Shown one piece after another: positions 7,399-15,273 of a stretch of 40,376 nucleotides of DNA. Source of the DNA: Aeromicrobium sp. IC_218 (GTDB taxonomy: Bacteria > Actinomycetota > Actinomycetes > Propionibacteriales > Nocardioidaceae); the NCBI RefSeq assembly GCF_004336805.1, contig NZ_SJXM01000020.1, forward strand, positions 1 to 40,376, in the 5' to 3' direction. Positions within the stretch are counted from its first letter, which is position 1. Each line of letters opens with the position of its first letter. Position numbers and translations under genes: made by a program. The notes beneath the pieces are model-generated. The model saw nothing but the letters and a program-made list of their open reading frames with translations. It ran no database searches and was not told the origin of the DNA.

Positions 7399-8223
7399 AT
7401 GAGCGAGGAGAGCACCGCACGCGACGCGCCCCTGTGGAGGCGGCCGTACCTGCTGGCCGCCCTGGTCTTCGGGCTCGGCTGCGTGGTCGCCGGCGGCGTC
7501 GCGGTCTTCGTCACCGACAACGAGCTCGGCTCGGCCTCCCTGGTGGCGGCGGGCGTGGCCGTGGCCGGCTTCGGCGTCTTCGGCGACCGCGTCCGCTCCG
7601 TCGAGGCGGGTGGCGTCAAGCTCGGCCTGGAGCAGCGGGCGGAGCAGGACTTCGTCGCCGCCGCCCAGGCCCGGGCGACCGGTGACGTCGAGCGGGCCGC
7701 CCGGCTCGAGCGCCGGGCGGCGATGCTGAGGACGACCGCCGCGGCGGTGGGCACGCGGTACGAGCACCTGCGGGCCTCCCAGCCGTCCGGCTGGGACCGG
7801 ACCAAGCAGCTCGAGGCGGTCATGCAGAGCGCCCGCGACATGGACACCAGCGCACTCTCGCCGGCGGACGTGGAGGACGTCTTCGACACCGGCGGGGAGG
7901 GCAACCGCGTCGTCGCCCTCGCCCTGATCGAGCGCGACCCCCGGCTGGCCACGCTGGAGGTGCTCAAGCAGGCGACCGTCCACAGCCGGTCGTCCTTCGA
8001 GCAGTACCACGGCCTGTCGGCCGCGGAGGCCGCTCTGCCGTTCCTGAGTCCCGACGACCGGCTGCGGCTCCGGCGGGCGGTCGAGGCCCTGCTCATCGGC
8101 CCGTTGGGCGACAGCAGCTCGGACCGCCGCACGGTGGCGCGACGGATCCTGGACGCCACCCGGGCGGACGAGGAACGCGTCGGTGACGGCGTGGTCCCCG
8201 GCCCGCCTGAGGACCGGGGCTAG
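7399..8223 (+). CDS. Membrane-anchored protein of unknown function
   Basis: I do not recognise this 274-residue protein. Two membrane helices are visible at about 17-38 (YLLAALVFGLGCVVAGGVAVFV) and 44-62, followed by a largely charged cytoplasmic part. Residues 70-125 are rich in Ala, Arg and Glu and look helical, possibly coiled coil (LEQRAEQDFVAAAQARATGD, then ERAARLERRAAML). The remainder is predicted helical with no known catalytic motif, and the last 15 residues are disordered. The gene appears monocistronic and leaderless. Its stop shares four bases with the stop of the convergent EamA gene (CTAG at 8220-8223), leaving no room for a terminator between them. Confidence 0.75.
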   Translation: MSEESTARDAPLWRRPYLLAALVFGLGCVVAGGVAVFVTDNELGSASLVAAGVAVAGFGVFGDRVRSVEAGGVKLGLEQRAEQDFVAAAQARATGDVERAARLERRAAMLRTTAAAVGTRYEHLRASQPSGWDRTKQLEAVMQSARDMDTSALSPADVEDVFDTGGEGNRVVALALIERDPRLATLEVLKQATVHSRSSFEQYHGLSAAEAALPFLSPDDRLRLRRAVEALLIGPLGDSSSDRRTVARRILDATRADEERVGDGVVPGPPEDRG

Positions 8224-9158
8224 GCCGGCACCGGCTCCTGCCGCCGCCCGGTCGCCGTGGCCGCCGCCACGAGCGTCAGCGCCAGGCCGGCGACGGTCAC
8301 CGCGGTCAGCGGCTCGCCGAACATGACCGCGCCCCAGACGCTCGTCACGGGCGCGACCAGGAACATGAGGCTGTTGACCGGGACGACGCCGATGCGCTCG
8401 ACCAGCAGCCAGTACAGGCCGTAGCCGCCGAGCGTCGCCAGCACGACCAGCCAGGCCGTCGCGACCCAGAAGTCGCGCGAGGCCGGCGGCACGGCCGTGC
8501 CGGTCAGCACCGCGGCCGCCGTGAGCAGCACCGCGGACGTGGCCGCGTGCACGGCCAGCGCGGTGAGCGGCGGGGTGGCCAGGGCCGCCCGCCGCTCGAC
8601 GATGGTGGACGCGAGCAGGCTCAGCATCCCGCCGAGCGGCACCGCGTAGGCCCAGACCGGGACGTCCCCCGCTCCCGCCGTGAAGTCCGCCCACGACACC
8701 AGCAGCACGCCGGCGAGGCCCAGGGCCAGGCCGACCCACTGCCGTCCGGACACCGCCGCGCCGAGCAGCGGGCCGACGAGCACGGCGGCGACCAGCGGCT
8801 GCACGCCGTCCACGAGCGCCGTGGTGCCGGAGCTGACCCCGAGGTCGATCGCGCCGTAGACGGTGAGCAGGTAGCAGGTCTGCGACAGGACGCCCACGAC
8901 GACGTGCACCCGCACCGCGCGCCAGGACAGGCCAGCCCCGGGCCGGGCGCGACGTCGCCGTTCGAGCCACCAGGCCAGCGGCACGAGCAGCACGGCGGCC
9001 GGCAGGGCCCGCCACATGAGCAGCGTCGTCGGAGCCGCCTCGCCGGTGCCGAGCTTCGCGCCGACGAAGCCGGACGACCAGCAGACGACGAACAGCACCG
9101 CCAGCCCCGCCGAGGCCAGCCCGCCGGACGGAACAGATATACCGATCGGTCTACTCAT
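8220..9158 (-). CDS. EamA/DMT superfamily transporter
   Basis: The 312-residue protein has ten predicted membrane helices arranged as two EamA repeats, starting with LASAGLAVLFVVCWSSGFVGAKL and again with VPLGGMLSLLASTIVERRAAL. The drug/metabolite transporter superfamily mostly exports small metabolites, amino acids or toxic compounds; the substrate is unknown. Hallmarks include CWSSGFVGAK in helix 1 and the late VAPVTSVWGAVMFGEPLTAVTVAGLALTL. It is divergent from a tetR-type gene over a 46-bp gap with an operator copy on each side of the eamA start codon, so the regulator most likely represses it. The ATG at 9158 has no ribosome site but has a -10 box 7 nt before it. Operator 1 lies within its codons 2-8. 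Confidence 0.9.
   Translation of the reverse strand: MSRPIGISVPSGGLASAGLAVLFVVCWSSGFVGAKLGTGEAAPTTLLMWRALPAAVLLVPLAWWLERRRRARPGAGLSWRAVRVHVVVGVLSQTCYLLTVYGAIDLGVSSGTTALVDGVQPLVAAVLVGPLLGAAVSGRQWVGLALGLAGVLLVSWADFTAGAGDVPVWAYAVPLGGMLSLLASTIVERRAALATPPLTALAVHAATSAVLLTAAAVLTGTAVPPASRDFWVATAWLVVLATLGGYGLYWLLVERIGVVPVNSLMFLVAPVTSVWGAVMFGEPLTAVTVAGLALTLVAAATATGRRQEPVPA
9138..9153. promoter_or_regulatory. TetR-type operator copy 1
   Basis: TATACCGATCGGTCTA contains the perfect palindrome ACCGATCGGT (9141-9150) and one mismatched pair outside it. It lies inside the first codons of eamA, just downstream of its predicted transcript start. Copy 2 has the same orientation 30 bp away. Confidence 0.7.
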
Positions 9159-9165
9159 GGCGTCG

Positions 9166-9171
9166 AATATA
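9166..9171 (-). promoter_or_regulatory. Leaderless -10 box for eamA
   Basis: TATATT on the minus strand ends 7 nt before the eamA ATG and overlaps operator copy 2, so a bound repressor would block it. Confidence 0.6.
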
Positions 9172-9183
9172 CCGGTCGGTCTA
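9168..9183. promoter_or_regulatory. TetR-type operator copy 2
   Basis: TATACCGGTCGGTCTA differs from copy 1 by a single central base. It lies between the divergent eamA and tetR promoters, and the spacing of 30 bp from copy 1 puts both on one face of the helix (about three turns). Confidence 0.7.
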
Positions 9184-9192
9184 CCAGACGGC

Positions 9193-9198
9193 TATCCT
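9193..9198 (+). promoter_or_regulatory. Leaderless -10 box for the tetR-type gene
   Basis: TATCCT ends 6 nt before the ATG at 9205 and follows operator copy 2 by 9 bp, so autorepression is likely. Confidence 0.55.
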
Positions 9199-9204
9199 GG
9201 AGCC

Positions 9205-9786
9205 ATGACGATCGAGTGGACGCCGAAGGCGCGCGCCGTCCTGGACGCGGCGTCCGAGCTGTTCTACGCCCACGGCATCCACGCCGTCGGGGTCGACGCG
9301 ATCGCCGAGCGGGCCGGCGTCACCAAGAAGACGCTCTACGACCGCTTCGGCTCCAAGGACCGGCTGGTCGCCGAGTACCTGGGTGCCCGCGACGCGCGCT
9401 GGCGCGAGCGCCTGGACGCCCGGCTCGCCGAGGCCGGGGACGACCCGTCGGACGGTCTGCGCGCGGTGTTCGACGCCGCCGCCACCTGGGCCGAGGCGGA
9501 GGGCACCCGGGGCTGCGCGATGGTCAACGCCCACGCCGAGATCGCCGAGGACCACCTGGCCCACGAGCCGACCGCCCGGCAGAAGGCCTGGACGCGCGAG
9601 CTGTTCGTCGGCCTTGCCACGGACGCGGGCGCCGCCGATCCCGAAGCGTTGGGCGAGCAGCTGATGCTGCTGCACGAGGGCGCGGTCGTGACCGCGGGCC
9701 TGCACGCGATGGGCGACCCGTTCGCCCGGGCCCTCGCCGCGGCCGAGACGCTGCTGGCCGCCGGCGGACGCGACGGCGCGCGATAG
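9205..9786 (+). CDS. TetR/AcrR family transcriptional regulator
   Basis: The 193-residue protein has an N-terminal TetR DNA-binding domain (about 8-55) with the helix-turn-helix segment AVGVDAIAERAGVTKKTLYD followed by RFGSKDRLVAEYL. The C-terminal ligand domain contains GCAMVNAHAEI, typical of this branch of small TetR proteins. It most likely controls the divergent EamA exporter and itself, because two near-identical 16-bp palindromic sites flank and overlap both promoters. The inducer is probably the exporter's substrate, which is an inference from common practice in such pairs. A longer frame to 9016 would run through the operator and eamA codons and is not used. Confidence 0.93.
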   Translation: MTIEWTPKARAVLDAASELFYAHGIHAVGVDAIAERAGVTKKTLYDRFGSKDRLVAEYLGARDARWRERLDARLAEAGDDPSDGLRAVFDAAATWAEAEGTRGCAMVNAHAEIAEDHLAHEPTARQKAWTRELFVGLATDAGAADPEALGEQLMLLHEGAVVTAGLHAMGDPFARALAAAETLLAAGGRDGAR

Positions 9787-9789
9787 CCT
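9784..9789 (+). promoter_or_regulatory. Leaderless -10 box for the 9797 gene
   Basis: TAGCCT overlaps the stop codon of the tetR-type gene and ends 7 nt before the GTG at 9797. Confidence 0.55.
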
Positions 9790-9796
9790 GCGGCCC

Positions 9797-10099
9797 GTGA
9801 CCGACCCCAGCGCCCCGGCCCACGACGTCTTCGCCCTCTCCCTGGAGCGGCACGAGCACCAGGGACTGCGCAAGCTGCGGCTGCTCGCCTGGTCCGCCCT
9901 CGCGCTCGTCTCCCTGGGCGCGGTCGACACCCCGTCGGTCGGCGAGTTCGTCCTGCGCCGCCGCTCCGACGGCGCCGAGGTGCTGCGCATGGACGCGGAG
10001 TCCCAGGAGGAGACGAGCATCCTTCAGCACGAGCTGGAGTCCCAGCTCCGGACCCTCACCGCCTTCGCGTTCGCCGAGCGCTGGAGCTTCGCGCTCTAG
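9797..10099 (+). CDS. Small protein of unknown function
   Basis: I do not recognise this 100-residue protein. It starts with GTG 7 nt after a TAGCCT box. A moderately hydrophobic stretch at about 28-43 (LRLLAWSALALVSLG) is too short and charged at its edges to be a sure membrane helix. The middle reads EFVLRRRSDGAEVLRMDAESQEE, which suggests a two-strand sheet, and the end is helical. Codon use fits the neighbours. It lies 26 bp before the PIN-domain gene, in the position an antitoxin would hold, but shows no recognisable antitoxin DNA-binding motif. Confidence 0.6.
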   Translation: MTDPSAPAHDVFALSLERHEHQGLRKLRLLAWSALALVSLGAVDTPSVGEFVLRRRSDGAEVLRMDAESQEETSILQHELESQLRTLTAFAFAERWSFAL

Positions 10100-10113
10100 C
10101 CCGCCGGCGCTCG

Positions 10114-10119
10114 TAGCCT
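10114..10119 (+). promoter_or_regulatory. Leaderless -10 box for the PIN-domain gene
   Basis: TAGCCT ends 6 nt before the ATG at 10126, so the PIN gene can be transcribed separately from the gene before it. Confidence 0.55.
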
Positions 10120-10125
10120 GGGTCG

Positions 10126-10530
10126 ATGACGCGCTTCGCCATCGACGCGGCCACGCTGCTGCACGTCGTCGAGTCCGGCCTCGAGCTCTCCGCCGACCAC
10201 CAGCTCGTCGCACCGCGCTCGGTGCGCACCGACGCGCTGCAGCTGCTGCTGGAGGACGTGCGGGCCGGACGCCGCACCGAGCGAGAGGCGCGGGCGTTGC
10301 ACGACCCGGTCACCGAGCTGAAGTTCCGCGCCCTCGGCGACCGGGTGACCCGCGGGGTCGGCTGGCGCCTCGCCCTCGAGCACGACGGTCTCGGCGTCGC
10401 CGCCGCCGAGTACGTCGCCGTCGCCCGTCAGCAGGCCGACGTCCTCGTCACCACCGATCCGGCACTCGTGACCGCGGCCGAGGGCGTCGTCCCGGTCGTC
10501 GGCCCCGACGCCCTGCACGGCGCGACCTGA
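10126..10530 (+). CDS. PIN-domain protein (VapC-like) with an incomplete acidic site
   Basis: The 134-residue protein resembles VapC-type PIN ribonucleases. The first Asp (D7 in FAIDAATLLHVV), a second acidic position (D36 in RTDALQLLLEDV) and the last Asp (D111 in VLVTTD) are present. The third Asp, which family members carry in the DAEYVALA segment, is alanine here (A93 in VAAAEYVAVA). VapC proteins cut tRNA or rRNA with Mg2+ held by these residues, so activity may be reduced or lost. No cognate antitoxin gene is evident; the 100-residue gene upstream has its own promoter and no antitoxin features. A strong terminator follows. The family call rests on motif pattern and length only. Confidence 0.7.
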   Translation: MTRFAIDAATLLHVVESGLELSADHQLVAPRSVRTDALQLLLEDVRAGRRTEREARALHDPVTELKFRALGDRVTRGVGWRLALEHDGLGVAAAEYVAVARQQADVLVTTDPALVTAAEGVVPVVGPDALHGAT

Positions 10531-10540
10531 CCCGGACGCA

Positions 10541-10577
10541 CGAGGGCCCCGCGACCGGCTCGGTCGCGGGGCCCTCG
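10541..10577. terminator. Bidirectional terminator hairpin
   Basis: A perfect 17-bp stem (10541-10557 with 10561-10577) closes on a 3-nt loop. The arms read CGAGGGCCCCGCGACCG and its complement. There is no T tract. It separates the PIN gene from the convergent acyl-CoA dehydrogenase. Confidence 0.85.
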
Positions 10578-10588
10578 TCGCGGGTGCG

Positions 10589-11749
10589 TCAGATCGACTG
10601 GATCCCGGCCAGGAGCTGGCGGGCCATGACGATGCGCTGCACCTGGTTGGTGCCCTCGTAGATCTGGGTGATCTTGGCGTCGCGCATCATCCGCTCGACC
10701 GGGTAGTCGGCGGTGAATCCGTAGCCGCCGAGCAGCTGCACGGCGTCCGTGGTCACCTGCATGGCCACGTCGGAGGCGAACGCCTTGGCCGCGGCACCGA
10801 AGAACGTCAGGTCCTTGTCGCCGCGCTCGGAGCGGCCGGCGGCGGCGTAGGTGATCTGGCGCGCGGCCTCCACCTTCATGCCCATGTCGGCGAGCATGAA
10901 CTGGATGCCCTGGTTGTCGCTGATCGGCTTGCCGAACTGCTTGCGCTCCTGGACGTAGCCCAGCGCGTAGTCGAGCGCGCCCTGCGCGACGCCGACCGCC
11001 TGCGCGGCGATCGTCACGCGCGTGTGGTCGAGGGTCTGCATGGCGTAGGCGAAGCCCTTGCCCTCCTCGCCGATCAGCCGGTCGGCCGGGATGCGGACGT
11101 CGTCGAGGTAGACCTCACGCGTCGGCGAGCCCTTGATGCCGAGCTTGCGCTCCTTGGCGCCGAACGAGACGCCCGGGTCGGACTTCTCGACGACGAACGC
11201 GCTGATGCCCTTGCTGCGCTTCTCCGGTTCGGTCATCGCCAGGACGGTGTAGTACTCGGACTCGCCGGCGTTGGTGATCCACCGCTTGACGCCGTTGAGC
11301 ACGTACTCGTCGCCGTCGCGGACCGCGCGGGTCCTCTGCGCCGCGGCGTCCGAGCCGGCGTCCGGCTCGCTGAGGCAGTACGAGAACCCTCCTTCGCCGC
11401 GGGCCAGCGCGCCGAGGTACTTGGCCTTGAGCTCCTCGTTGCCGCCGATCTGCACGGGCAGCGAGCCGAGCTTGTTCACCGCGGGGATGAGCGAGGCCGA
11501 CACGTCGACCCGGGCGACCTCCTCGATGACCAGCACGGTGGCCAGCGCGTCGGCACCGGCGCCGCCGTACTGCTCGGGCACGTGCGGGGCGTGGAAGTCG
11601 GCGGCCAGCAGCGCGTCGGCGGCCTCCTGCGGGAAGCGGGCCTGCTCGTCGACGTCGGCGGCGTGCGGGGCGATCTTGGCCTCCGCGAGCGCGCGGACGG
11701 CCTCGCGGATCGCCTGGTGCTCCTCGGAGAGGGCGAAGAAGTCGGACAC
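10589..11749 (-). CDS. Acyl-CoA dehydrogenase (FadE25-type position)
   Basis: This is a 386-residue FAD-dependent acyl-CoA dehydrogenase, the first oxidation step of fatty or branched acyl-CoA breakdown. It carries the FAD-binding FSYCLSEPDAGSDAAAQRTRA and KRWITNAGESEYYTVLA segments, the helical RKQFGKPISDNQGIQFMLADM region, and the C-terminal VQLLGGYGFTADYPVERMMRDAKITQIYEGTNQVQR with the Glu of YEGT in the usual catalytic-base position of this class. Lying next to purE/purK in the same orientation, it corresponds to fadE25 (Rv3274c) by synteny. The GTG at 11749 is chosen because GGGAG precedes it by 6 nt; a longer frame to 11800 lacks support. Confidence 0.92.
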   Translation of the reverse strand: MSDFFALSEEHQAIREAVRALAEAKIAPHAADVDEQARFPQEAADALLAADFHAPHVPEQYGGAGADALATVLVIEEVARVDVSASLIPAVNKLGSLPVQIGGNEELKAKYLGALARGEGGFSYCLSEPDAGSDAAAQRTRAVRDGDEYVLNGVKRWITNAGESEYYTVLAMTEPEKRSKGISAFVVEKSDPGVSFGAKERKLGIKGSPTREVYLDDVRIPADRLIGEEGKGFAYAMQTLDHTRVTIAAQAVGVAQGALDYALGYVQERKQFGKPISDNQGIQFMLADMGMKVEAARQITYAAAGRSERGDKDLTFFGAAAKAFASDVAMQVTTDAVQLLGGYGFTADYPVERMMRDAKITQIYEGTNQVQRIVMARQLLAGIQSI

Positions 11750-11780
11750 GGGTTCTCCCAAAAGGTAGGACGACCTAGTA

Positions 11781-11786
11781 ATCGTA
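11781..11786 (-). promoter_or_regulatory. -10 box for the first acyl-CoA dehydrogenase
   Basis: TACGAT on the minus strand would give a leader of about 25-30 nt carrying the GGGAG site. A short TAGG-N4-CCTA dyad (11766-11777) lies just downstream and could be an operator, though it is short. Confidence 0.4.
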
Positions 11787-11856
11787 TCCGCGCCGCCCAC
11801 GGCGTCCGCAGCGCGTCCGGGGTGCGGGCCCGCCCGGTGGCCCGGAGGGTGGACGC

Positions 11857-12462
11857 ATGACGCGCTCCTTCACCGGCCACATCGCCGGCCTCGGCACCAC
11901 GAGCGGCACCCGGCTCGTGCTGGGCCACTGGCTGACCAGCCCGTTCGGCTCGTTCGCCGACGTCATGGTCGAGGAGCCCGACGGCATCCGGACGCTGGTG
12001 GCGCCGAGTGCGGAGCTGGGCGAGTTCGTGGCGTCCACGTACACCTTCGACCAGGTCGTCGTGGAGCCGGTCGAGGTCGTCCCCGGTCCGGTCTGGCGCG
12101 TGACGACGCCGTCGCTGACGCTGTCGTTCGCAGTCGGCGCGCGCCACCCCGTGGCCCTGCCGCTGCGGCTCGTGCCGCCCCCGGTCGGACGCTCGCAGGC
12201 CTGGGCGCGGGCGGTCGACCCGCTGGCCCGCCGGCTCATGCGCGGCGTGCGCACCTACGGCAGCGCGGGCAACGGCGACCGGGTCGAGTGGTACGCCGCC
12301 CGCGACGTGCACCGCCTGCGCTCGGCGTCCGCCCGCTGGCGCGGCACGGACCTCGGCGACCTCGCGCCGGTCGACCCGCCCGTGCGGTTCGGCTTCGGCT
12401 CGGCCCCGCGCACCCCGACGCTGACGCACCTGACCTCGTACGTCGCCGACCGGGCTCAATAG
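11857..12462 (+). CDS. Conserved-looking protein of unknown function
   Basis: I do not recognise this 201-residue soluble protein. It begins [25 protein letters not shown] and has repeated beta-strand-like segments ([37 protein letters not shown]) in its first half and Arg-rich helical segments in the second. The pattern of G/H/W residues in the first 40 positions and the phrase [21 protein letters not shown] look constrained. No signal peptide, membrane helix or enzyme motif is visible. A GGAGGG ribosome site lies upstream of the ATG. It is divergent from the acyl-CoA dehydrogenase gene and stands alone. Confidence 0.7.
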   Translation: MTRSFTGHIAGLGTTSGTRLVLGHWLTSPFGSFADVMVEEPDGIRTLVAPSAELGEFVASTYTFDQVVVEPVEVVPGPVWRVTTPSLTLSFAVGARHPVALPLRLVPPPVGRSQAWARAVDPLARRLMRGVRTYGSAGNGDRVEWYAARDVHRLRSASARWRGTDLGDLAPVDPPVRFGFGSAPRTPTLTHLTSYVADRAQ

Positions 12463-12638
12463 CACCTCAACGACACGGTGCGCCACCGCTAAGCGACCCA
12501 GAAGCACCCAACGCGACGAAGATCACACGCCCTCGCGGCGAGTCTTCGGGCCGATCGAGCGACACTGGAGGGGAGGGTCTGTCGTGCCGTAGCCCCGGAC
12601 CCCCGCACCTGTCGTCGAAGCGGAAGTTGGTTCCCTGC

Positions 12639-14150
12639 GTGTCCGAGAGCGCGAACGTGCCGGCCGTCTCCACCCCCTCGTCCGTCTCGCCGGGCACCAC
12701 CGACGTCCTGCTCGTCGGCGCGGGGATCATGAGCGCCACCCTCGGCACCCTGCTGAAGATGCTGCAGCCGGACTGGACGATGAGCGTCGTCGAGCGCCTG
12801 TCGCAGCCCGCGCAGGAGAGCAGCGACCCGTGGAACAACGCCGGCACCGGCCACTCCGCGCTGTGCGAGCTGAACTACACGCCGCAGAAGGCCGACGGCA
12901 GCGTCGACGTCAGCAAGGCGATCACGGTCAACGAGCAGTTCCAGCTGTCGCGCCAGTTCTGGTCGTTCGGCGTCGAGAACGGTCACCTGGCCGCCCCGTC
13001 GAGCTTCATCAACTCCGTCCCGCACGTCAGCTTCGTCACCGGCCAGGCCGACGCCGAGTACCTGCGCAAGCGCTACGACGCGCTCGCCGGCAACCCGCTG
13101 TTCGAGGGCATGGAGTACGTCGACGACTCCGCCGAGTTCGCCAAGCGCCTGCCGCTCATGGCCCAGGGCCGCGACGCCGCGCAGAAGGTCGCGCTCAACT
13201 GGAGCGACAACGGCACCGACGTCGACTTCGGCTCGCTGACCCGCCAGCTCGTCGCCAACCTCTCCCAGCGCGGCGCGGACGTCCGCTACGGCACCGAGGT
13301 CGTCAAGCTCAGCCGCGACGGCGAGGGCTGGGCGGTCACCCTGCGCGACCTGGCCACCAAGCAGAAGACCCGCGTGCGCGCCCGCTTCGTGTTCGTCGGT
13401 GCCGGTGGCGGCGCCCTGCACCTGCTGCAGAAGTCGGGCATCAGCGAGATCAAGGGCTTCGGCGGCTTCCCGGTCAGCGGCCAGTTCCTGCGCTGCCTGG
13501 ACTCCTCGATCGCCGAGCAGCACGACGCCAAGGTCTACGGCAAGGCCGCCGTCGGCGCCCCGCCGATGTCGGTGCCCCACCTGGACACCCGCGTCATCGA
13601 CGGCCAGCGCTCGCTGCTGTTCGGCCCGTACGCCGGCTGGTCGCCCAAGTTCCTCAAGGCCGGATCGGTCACCGACCTGCCGCGCTCGATCCGCCCGAAC
13701 AACCTGTTCTCGATGCTCGGCGTCGGCCTGAACTCGTTCTCGCTGACCAAGTACCTGATCGGCGAGCTGCTCAAGGGCCAGGAGAAGAAGGTCGAGGCGC
13801 TGCGCGACTTCGCCCCGCTCGCCGAGTCCGGCCAGTGGGAGCTCATCACCGCCGGCCAGCGCGTGCAGGTCATCAAGCGCAACGGCGCCAGCGGCACGCT
13901 GGAGTTCGGCACCTCGGTGGTCAACGCCGCCGACGGCTCGATCGCCGGCCTGCTCGGCGCCTCCCCCGGCGCGTCCACCGCGGTCGCCGCGATGCTGGAC
14001 GTCCTGGAGAAGTGCTTCCCCGACCGCATCGACGGCTGGCGTCCGCAGCTCAAGGAGGTCGTGCCGTCCTACGGCGTGCACCTGCGCGAGAACGCGTCGC
14101 TGCTGGCCGACCTGCGCGCCTACACCGACAAGACGCTGCAGCTCGCCTGA
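12639..14150 (+). CDS. mqo: Malate:quinone oxidoreductase
   Basis: The 503-residue protein is a membrane-associated FAD enzyme that oxidises malate to oxaloacetate and passes electrons to quinone, replacing or supplementing NAD-malate dehydrogenase in the TCA cycle. The FAD-binding [14 protein letters not shown] begins near residue 23, followed by ERL, the Mqo signature [19 protein letters not shown], and the later [16 protein letters not shown] and [21 protein letters not shown] blocks. Length matches the family. Start choice is uncertain: the GTG at 12639 is used with GGAAG 12 nt upstream, and GTG 12657 is possible. The gene is followed by a 40-bp palindromic terminator and appears monocistronic. 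The 176-bp gap before it shows no clear promoter. Confidence 0.95.
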   Translation: MSESANVPAVSTPSSVSPGTTDVLLVGAGIMSATLGTLLKMLQPDWTMSVVERLSQPAQESSDPWNNAGTGHSALCELNYTPQKADGSVDVSKAITVNEQFQLSRQFWSFGVENGHLAAPSSFINSVPHVSFVTGQADAEYLRKRYDALAGNPLFEGMEYVDDSAEFAKRLPLMAQGRDAAQKVALNWSDNGTDVDFGSLTRQLVANLSQRGADVRYGTEVVKLSRDGEGWAVTLRDLATKQKTRVRARFVFVGAGGGALHLLQKSGISEIKGFGGFPVSGQFLRCLDSSIAEQHDAKVYGKAAVGAPPMSVPHLDTRVIDGQRSLLFGPYAGWSPKFLKAGSVTDLPRSIRPNNLFSMLGVGLNSFSLTKYLIGELLKGQEKKVEALRDFAPLAESGQWELITAGQRVQVIKRNGASGTLEFGTSVVNAADGSIAGLLGASPGASTAVAAMLDVLEKCFPDRIDGWRPQLKEVVPSYGVHLRENASLLADLRAYTDKTLQLA

Positions 14151-14155
14151 GCCGC

Positions 14156-14195
14156 CGACGAAGGGCCCCTCCCGCGCGGGAGGGGCCCTTCGTCG
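14156..14195. terminator. Terminator hairpin after mqo
   Basis: A perfect 40-bp palindrome centred between 14175 and 14176 with arms CGACGAAGGGCCCCTCCCGC and complement; it folds with a minimal loop. It shares the ACGAAGGGCCCC arm with the terminator after accA. Confidence 0.85.
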
Positions 14196-14209
14196 TCCCC
14201 GGCACCGTC

Positions 14210-14215
14210 TAGCGT
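14210..14215 (+). promoter_or_regulatory. Leaderless -10 box for the VOC gene
   Basis: TAGCGT ends 7 nt before the ATG at 14223, directly after the mqo terminator. Confidence 0.5.
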
Positions 14216-14222
14216 CGGGGTC

Positions 14223-14648
14223 ATGGACACCCGTCTGCACTTCGTCACGCTGGCCACGCCCGACCTCGACGCGTCGCGCCGGTTCTACGCCGAGGGCTTC
14301 GGCTGGGAGCCGATGCTGGTCGTCCCCGGCGAGATCGTCTTCGTCCAGGTGGCCCCGGGCCAGGTGCTCGGCCTGTTCGACGCCGCCTCGTTCGCCCGCG
14401 ACGTCGGCGACCCGGTGGGCGGACCGTCCGGTCTCTCGCTCGCGCACAACGTCGGCTCGCGCGAGGAGGTCGCCGCGCTCGTCGAGCGGCTCGGCGCGTC
14501 CGGCGGCGACGTCGTGAAGCCGCCCCAGGACGGCGCGTTCGGGGGCATCTTCCACGCCTACGTCCGCGACCCCGCCGGAGCGCTGTGGGAGGTCGCCCAC
14601 AACCCGGGCTGGACGATCGCCGACGACGGCACCGTCAGCTTCGCCTAG
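14223..14648 (+). CDS. VOC (glyoxalase/bleomycin-resistance) family protein
   Basis: The 141-residue protein has the paired beta-alpha-beta-beta-beta modules of the vicinal oxygen chelate superfamily. H6 in RLHFVTLATPDLDASRRFYAEGFGW begins module one, and module two contains FGGIFHAYVRDPAGALWEVAHNPGW, with a metal-position His and the final Glu. Members act as glyoxalases, dioxygenases, epimerases or antibiotic-binding proteins; the role here cannot be read. It has its own leaderless promoter and does not appear to share a transcript with neighbours. Confidence 0.85.
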   Translation: MDTRLHFVTLATPDLDASRRFYAEGFGWEPMLVVPGEIVFVQVAPGQVLGLFDAASFARDVGDPVGGPSGLSLAHNVGSREEVAALVERLGASGGDVVKPPQDGAFGGIFHAYVRDPAGALWEVAHNPGWTIADDGTVSFA

Positions 14649-14695
14649 CCGCGCGACTCACCCGAGCCGGGCGCTGCCGCGAAGTGTGCCGAGTC

Positions 14696-14713
14696 GGACG
14701 CCTGACGGCGTCC
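14696..14713. terminator. Short hairpin between VOC and purE genes
   Basis: GGACGCC (14696-14702) pairs with GGCGTCC (14707-14713) over a TGAC loop. It is the only structured element in the 121-bp gap between the convergent genes and may end either transcript. Confidence 0.45.
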
Positions 14714-14769
14714 ACCCCCGTCCGTCCCGACACGAATCCCGGCGGAGCGGGCGCGAGGTGAGGGACGCG

Positions 14770-15273
14770 TCAGGGGCGCTGGCGGTTGCGCACGCGCTCG
14801 CCCTTGGCCCGGGCGGCGTCGGCCAGGTCGGCCTGGAACTCGACCATGCGCGCGGTCAGGTCGGGGTCGCCGGCGGCCAGGATGCGCACGGCCAGCAGGC
14901 CGGCGTTGCGAGCGTTGCCGATCGACACCGTCGCCACCGGCACCCCGGCCGGCATCTGGACGATCGAGAGCAGCGAGTCCATGCCGTCCAGGTGCTTGAG
15001 CGGCACCGGCACGCCGACGACCGGCAGCGGGGTGACCGCGGCGAGCATGCCCGGCAGGTGCGCGGCGCCACCAGCCCCCGCGATGATCACCTCGAGGCCA
15101 CGGTCGTGCGCCTCGCGGCCGTAGGCCAGCATCTCGTCGGGCATCCGGTGCGCCGAGACGACGTCGGCCTCGTACGCGACGCCGAACTCCTCCAGCGCCG
15201 TCGCCGCCGCCTCCATCGTGGGCCAGTCCGAGTCCGACCCCATGACGATCCCGACGCGTGCCTGCTCAGTCAT
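14770..15273 (-). CDS. purE: N5-carboxyaminoimidazole ribonucleotide mutase
   Basis: The 167-residue class I PurE converts N5-CAIR to CAIR in purine synthesis. The phosphate-binding GSDSDWPTM at 12-20 and the catalytic SAHRMP at 40-45 are intact, as are [12 protein letters not shown] and the [22 protein letters not shown] helix. The ATG overlaps the end of purK by 8 bp, so the two enzymes that act in sequence are translationally coupled. Length is normal for a bacterial PurE. Confidence 0.97.
   Translation of the reverse strand: MTEQARVGIVMGSDSDWPTMEAAATALEEFGVAYEADVVSAHRMPDEMLAYGREAHDRGLEVIIAGAGGAAHLPGMLAAVTPLPVVGVPVPLKHLDGMDSLLSIVQMPAGVPVATVSIGNARNAGLLAVRILAAGDPDLTARMVEFQADLADAARAKGERVRNRQRP

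Noticed and set aside
6181..9015. Open frame of 944 codons on the minus strand across the SDR and 7399 genes
   Set aside because: No domain and biased composition; both genes on the opposite strand have sensible starts, promoters and protein features.
9797..10530. A VapBC toxin-antitoxin operon
   Set aside because: The upstream gene has no antitoxin features, the two genes have separate leaderless promoters, and the PIN site lacks an Asp.
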